Origin: Tetragonia tetragonoides | Taxonomy: Eukaryota > Streptophyta > Magnoliopsida > Caryophyllales > Aizoaceae | Direction of reading: 5' to 3' | NCBI GenBank assembly: GCA_038025085.1 | Contig: CM076148.1 | Coordinates: 1,738,501-1,802,500, forward strand | Length of the DNA stretch: 64,000 nucleotides | The notes under the pieces: generated by a model | Told to the model about the DNA's origin: nothing | The model's database searches: none | What the model saw: only the letters and a program-made list of their open reading frames with translations | Shown here: positions 59,535 to 64,000 of the stretch, piece by piece | Layout of the letters: each line of letters begins with the position of its first letter | Position numbering within the stretch: position 1 is the first letter of the stretch | Position numbers and translations under genes: made by a program

Positions 59535-60928
59535 TTCATATACCTGCAACGTTCCAAAATCCAACGCATAAGCAAATTGTTAACAATGAAAAAAAAATTG
59601 AACAAACAAATTTCAGAATAGAAGAATGAAGCAGAATAATACATACATTCTAATTAATCAACAAATAACATTTGACGCGAAATGATATATCGAATAATAA
59701 TGAATGTGAAGAACTTCAGTATCGATCATTAATAAACTTTGCAATGATAGACAGTGAGAACGAACCGAGAGTAATGAATCTGACAATGCAAAGTAATTGG
59801 GGGGGGGGGGTTAATTTGCTCAGTTGTTTTTGCATGTTTGAGATATATAATTTGGTGAGGATTGACTTGGATTGGTTTGAATTGGTAGGTTCTAGCTTTT
59901 GTTTTTTATTTGCATGTGCTATACATAATATTTAATTGTTATGATAATCATTGAGTGAAATAATATAAAAGTGAAAGCCTGAAATTAGAAAAGCTTAATG
60001 ATGATACACCGGATGTAATATACACGTTTCTAAATAATAGATTGTTGTTGAATATCGTATGATTGCTTAAGATGAGTTGTTTCTACTTTCTAATGAAATT
60101 AATTCCAACTGAAATCGATAACTAAATTGGTTCTAAATATACTTTTTTGAGTTTCATTTCAATTTATTTATTTATTTTTTCAATTATCGATTATTTAAAA
60201 ACAACCTCAGATGATAAGACAATGTATACTCCGTATTACAATATTATCGTCTCACACAATAAGATTGAGGCTATGATGAGGGGGTGGATTTATATCTTTT
60301 TTTTGTGTTCTTGTAAGTCTCTTTTAATTGGGGGGGGGTTAAATGAACATAATGATTATGGAGTGAAAGAAGTCTCCACGAAATGGGAAAAAACCTATTT
60401 CATGCTGCCTCGTGCTGTCATGCATGTCCGCGAGTGTGGAAAAAAAAAATACATGTGACTTTGTGAGTAAACAAATGATTATCATAAATGAAAATTTTGA
60501 TAGTTGAAAATTAAAAAGTGATAAATGAAAATGATATCATCCAACAGAATAGCGGATGAAATGGTTAACATCGATCTATAGTTCTATATGAATATTTTTA
60601 GTAACAAGTGAGAAACCAGCTTTCATGTGCCTACAATAATAATCATTTTAATATATTTTATTTTAACAAAAAAAACTAATAATTTTGTAAGGCAACACCA
60701 TGGTTGAAGACAAAACTTTGCTTTTATAAGGTACTCGTAGTTATCAACAACAACAAATTGTTATTTTAACTTTTGTTCATATTTCACGTGGTAGTTGTAT
60801 ACCTGTATTGCAAACCTGCCCTTTCCATAGTCAACTGTAGTGGTCTGAATGTCTGATATGATAATACAATAGTACTAATTCATAGTTAATTACTAGGTCA
60901 ATGTGACCTTTTTATGTTTATGAGTTAC

Positions 60929-61093
60929 GATCCTCTCCATTTGCTTTCTCTTTATTTTCTAAATGGAGGGTTAGATCTCCTTTTCCCATTTTGTCTTTTT
61001 AAACTTTTTTAATTTAAAATTTGGTTAGAAGGAGATCTCACCCTCCATTTGCTAAATGGAAGCCTCCATTTCTTTTAGCAAATGGAGAGGATC
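60929..61093. mobile_element. Small TIR MITE
   Basis: A 165-bp element with inverted ends GATCCTCTCCATTTGCT and AGCAAATGGAGAGGATC, plus inner inverted copies of AATGGAGGGT. It is absent at the equivalent place near NLR-3. Confidence 0.65.
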
Positions 61094-61780
61094 CCAATTG
61101 TATTTTTATATAGCCAACTGTACTGCCCTAGATGGTAACCTTGATTAATGATCACTCCAGTCCAAGAACACCCCGCATCACGATTAACATGCAATGGATA
61201 AAGATTCTCTCCAATACCTACACATTATGCTTGTGGATGTTTGACATATATTAAAATGAGATGACGGACCCATCTTACGAAATCAATCGTGTAGACATAA
61301 GGGCAATCATGTAATTTAGGAGAGTTGCCTCAAATGTTTCAACATATATAAGTACTAGACATGGAGTATTTCACATATCATTAACGCACTTGCCACTGAA
61401 AAATTTCCATTCTTATTGAAGAAACACTGATTTCAAACAGAAAATTCGACACTGAGGTCGTGCGTTAGGAGGTGCCCTTTAGCCACGCCCAAAGAGGAAG
61501 GAAGTTCTTCTTTGCCAAACTATAATAATATAATGTAAATTCGACAAGAACCTGACAACAACAAATGAGAGTCACGTCACGAGTACAATTGGAAACCTTG
61601 AGATAAATATACAGAGAAGTTCATAATGAAGTGAGTGTGTAATTGGAGCTTCAGCTTCACTCAATCAAATTCAAAATCTGAGTTGTATACTTGTATCCAA
61701 GTCTGTAGGAAGTGTAAGCATCATTGTATAGCAGCCAAACTCATAGTATCTTCTAAGTCAATAGGTGGATTGAGCCATGA

Positions 61781-64000
61781 TCATCCGTTGCTGTGACAAA
61801 GATGAGAAAATGGCCAAAATGTGCCAACTGAAAGATGCCATATTCATTGGAACTATGGGTGGTACCAGCAGGAGAAGAACAGCAAGACTTAAATATACTA
61901 ATCGATGTACGATCTGTTTTTCTTGTGAGATGGCCCTGTATTCAAAATCGTAGTTCGATTAGTAGGATACTCAACCTTTTTCCCCACTTAAATGTGCAAA
62001 TAGAAAACAGTCAAACCATAATTCCAATCCAAAGATGAGAAGATGCCTACCAATTTCTGTTTGCGTATTAGTAGTAGTAGCTAACACTTCAGACCTAGCT
62101 TCATTGTGGTTACTGTGAAGGTCAACGTAGCTTGCATACTCTGAATCTGAAAAGTAGCCTACTTCACCTTTATCGGCTTCATCTTTGGCAGTTGCTGCAC
62201 AAGAGTTATAGATTTTTGGTGAACCAAATATGACTCAAATTAATTTAACACCATCATTCTAGTTCATTTGAAGGACACGACTGCAGCAAAAGAAAGTTCA
62301 CTCAAGCCCACCATTTCAAATCCTGAGGATTGCCAGGAAGACTAATTTGGGCGACAAAAGTCCAACGTTATAATCTTTCACAGGAGCCTCCAGCTGCTTT
62401 TTCAATTTATTTTTTTTTTTTTTCGGGGCGCGGAGGGGTGGTTACGCGAAACATTGTCAGGTATGTTGATTTTCAATCGCCTTCGATTAGTTTCTAAACA
62501 TATATTCAGTATTCAGACCAAAGACACTATTATGAGTTATGACGTTGTCTATTTGCTTCCAATTCACTAAAAATGTATAGTTTTGGAACTGGACCATCTG
62601 CAGGAGATAATACTAAAGCAACAAATGTAGAATAAGGTGACTAAATCCATACCTTTCCAGTTAGGTGGCCACAAGAATCTCGGAATACCCTGCAACATAG
62701 AATGTAATGGAGTATAACTTAGGCTATTTCAATGGTTTGAATGTGAACCATCATAAGGATATTGTGATCTTACCAGTCTGCTGCCACTCCTCTGCTCACT
62801 GTCGCTGATACCAGCTGTGGACTCCTGCCTTATTATCCTATAATTGCGACGACAATGGAAAGCTATAAACTGGAGAATGGCATTTAAAAGTGGTAGAACA
62901 AACTACAACCTCCAAAATATCTACCGGAAATAAGGTCTCATTAACTTGTACTGAACAAAAGCAACGTCCTCTCAAAGTAGGCTATGTAATGTGAAGAATG
63001 GCATGTATTATAGCTCAATCTATATTAGCCTCCTAGTGTGGCATCATCTTTGTTTAGGATTTTAGCATGTAATAGGTCAACCAAGTGATGTAATAAAAGG
63101 CACGAATACTACATGCTGGAAGCAGTAGGGGTCAGACATGGGCATACCTGGGAGTAGAAGATAGCTCTTCAGGAACTGGGGTTTCATAGAGTATGATGAG
63201 ACACTCTAAATTTGGTCTATTCTCTTCCTCTTGGAGAAGTAATTCTTTTTCTCCTTTAACTGCAATAACTCCAGCTCCTTTTCCTGGTAAGGTCTTGAAA
63301 AGCTTCAAGGTTTTACACTTCCACACCTGAACCATACATAAAGCAGGGCATATGAGTTCTTCGCTTAGACATATGCTCTCCAGTTTTGGCAAGTCAAAGA
63401 GCACCAATGTTGTCACTTTCTCAAGAGTAACTGACGTAGAGTGGTCTTCTGTGTTTTTCTTTATTATTGAAACCATCTGATAGCACCGTTTCACGCATAT
63501 CTTCTTGAGTTGTTTTAGGCTTCCAAGCATCTCCAATGTAAGCAGATGAGTCAAATTTTGAAAATCAGAGACATCCAGCACTGTCAAGTCCTGCAAGCAA
63601 CCTGCAAACTTCAGTGAGTCTATTTTCTTATGGAACTTCACCAAGTATAGCTCAGCCGTCCCTTTCGGAAGCATAATTTGACGGCAATCCCCAACCACAG
63701 TTATGCTGTTATCACCGACATCCATACTAGCGCAGGAACCACCCACAGCAAATCTAAAGCTACGTGGTACAGGTATGTGCTGCTCTTCGGTCATGACTAC
63801 ATATTTATGAAAGACACCTTTGTTCCTAAAGCTAAGCTGAAGAACATCCAAGTTTCTCATGTCTGCAAGCTCCTCAACACAAGCTCCTGCCCGTTGTTGA
63901 TGTATCTGATTCGATCCCCACATGTAAGCACCACTATGATCACTAATCAGCAACAGTTCTTGCAGTTGTGTCAGTTTACCGACTACTCCAGCTGGGAATA
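61781..64000 (-). CDS. NLR-4: 3' part of a CC-NB-LRR gene (continues beyond window)
   Basis: Only the C-terminal LRRs and 3' exons are in the window. The frame is open from the edge to the donor at 63148 (ACTCCCAG|GTATGC). It matches the C-termini of NLR-1 and NLR-2 but is unbroken; at the codon where those two have TGA it has CAA. Small exons follow with consistent phase: 62774-62837 (64 nt, RIIRQESTAGISDSEQRSGS...), 62653-62689 (37 nt, GIPRFLWPPNWK) and 62051-62194 (144 nt, EVGYFSDSEYASYVDLHSNH). A likely last exon is 61781-61827, ending VGTFWPFSHLCHSNG and TGA. The last exon rests on a TTTCAG acceptor and frame only, so it is the least certain. Domains upstream (CC, NB-ARC) lie outside and cannot be judged. 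Confidence 0.75.

Overview
This is a plant nuclear genome window. It has split genes with GT-AG introns, TATA boxes, MATE transporters, CC-NB-LRR (NLR) resistance genes, plant-type SINEs, and many MITEs and non-autonomous DNA transposons. The lineage is a eudicot. Gene content and repeat flavour would suit Caryophyllales/Amaranthaceae, but that is only an impression; the sequence does not prove it.

Left part (1-26 kb): a gene-poor, T-rich stretch is followed by two complete tandem MATE (DETOXIFICATION 40-like) genes on the + strand, at 8492-14180 (511 aa) and 19557-26101 (503 aa). Each has seven exons, and exons 2-7 are identical in length between the copies (632/57/239/119/87/66 nt). Both first introns are stuffed with transposons. 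Flanking blocks X and Y (5501-6929 and 14181-14630) recur fused at 14631-17420 with no gene between them, which looks like the scar of a deleted third MATE copy.

Right part (27-64 kb): four CC-NB-LRR loci lie on the - strand. NLR-1 (27131-30899) and NLR-2 (51341-56030) are close paralogues that look pseudogenised. They share an in-frame TGA at the same LRR codon and an MHD motif changed to LHV. NLR-3 (43807-46803, tail exons to 42627) has one long intact main reading frame and belongs to a different subfamily. NLR-4 (61781 to the window edge) is intact as far as visible. The loci share a chain of small 3' exons (64/37/144 nt where well preserved), and NLR-1 and NLR-2 share a probable 7-nt first exon. 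NLR-2 carries a 210-bp, in-frame LRR tandem expansion.

Mobile DNA: three ~1.06-1.10 kb long-TIR elements with 10-bp target duplications (Mutator-like; one holds a captured-looking coding fragment), three hAT elements with 8-bp duplications, Tourist-like and Stowaway-like MITEs (some nested), a LINE-type RNase H remnant, several tRNA-derived SINEs and one Au-like SINE. There are also two inverted copies of a GC-rich array of ~310-bp units, one of them inside MATE-2 intron 1. No prokaryotic-type features (operons, CRISPR) are present, and I saw no credible tRNA or rRNA gene.
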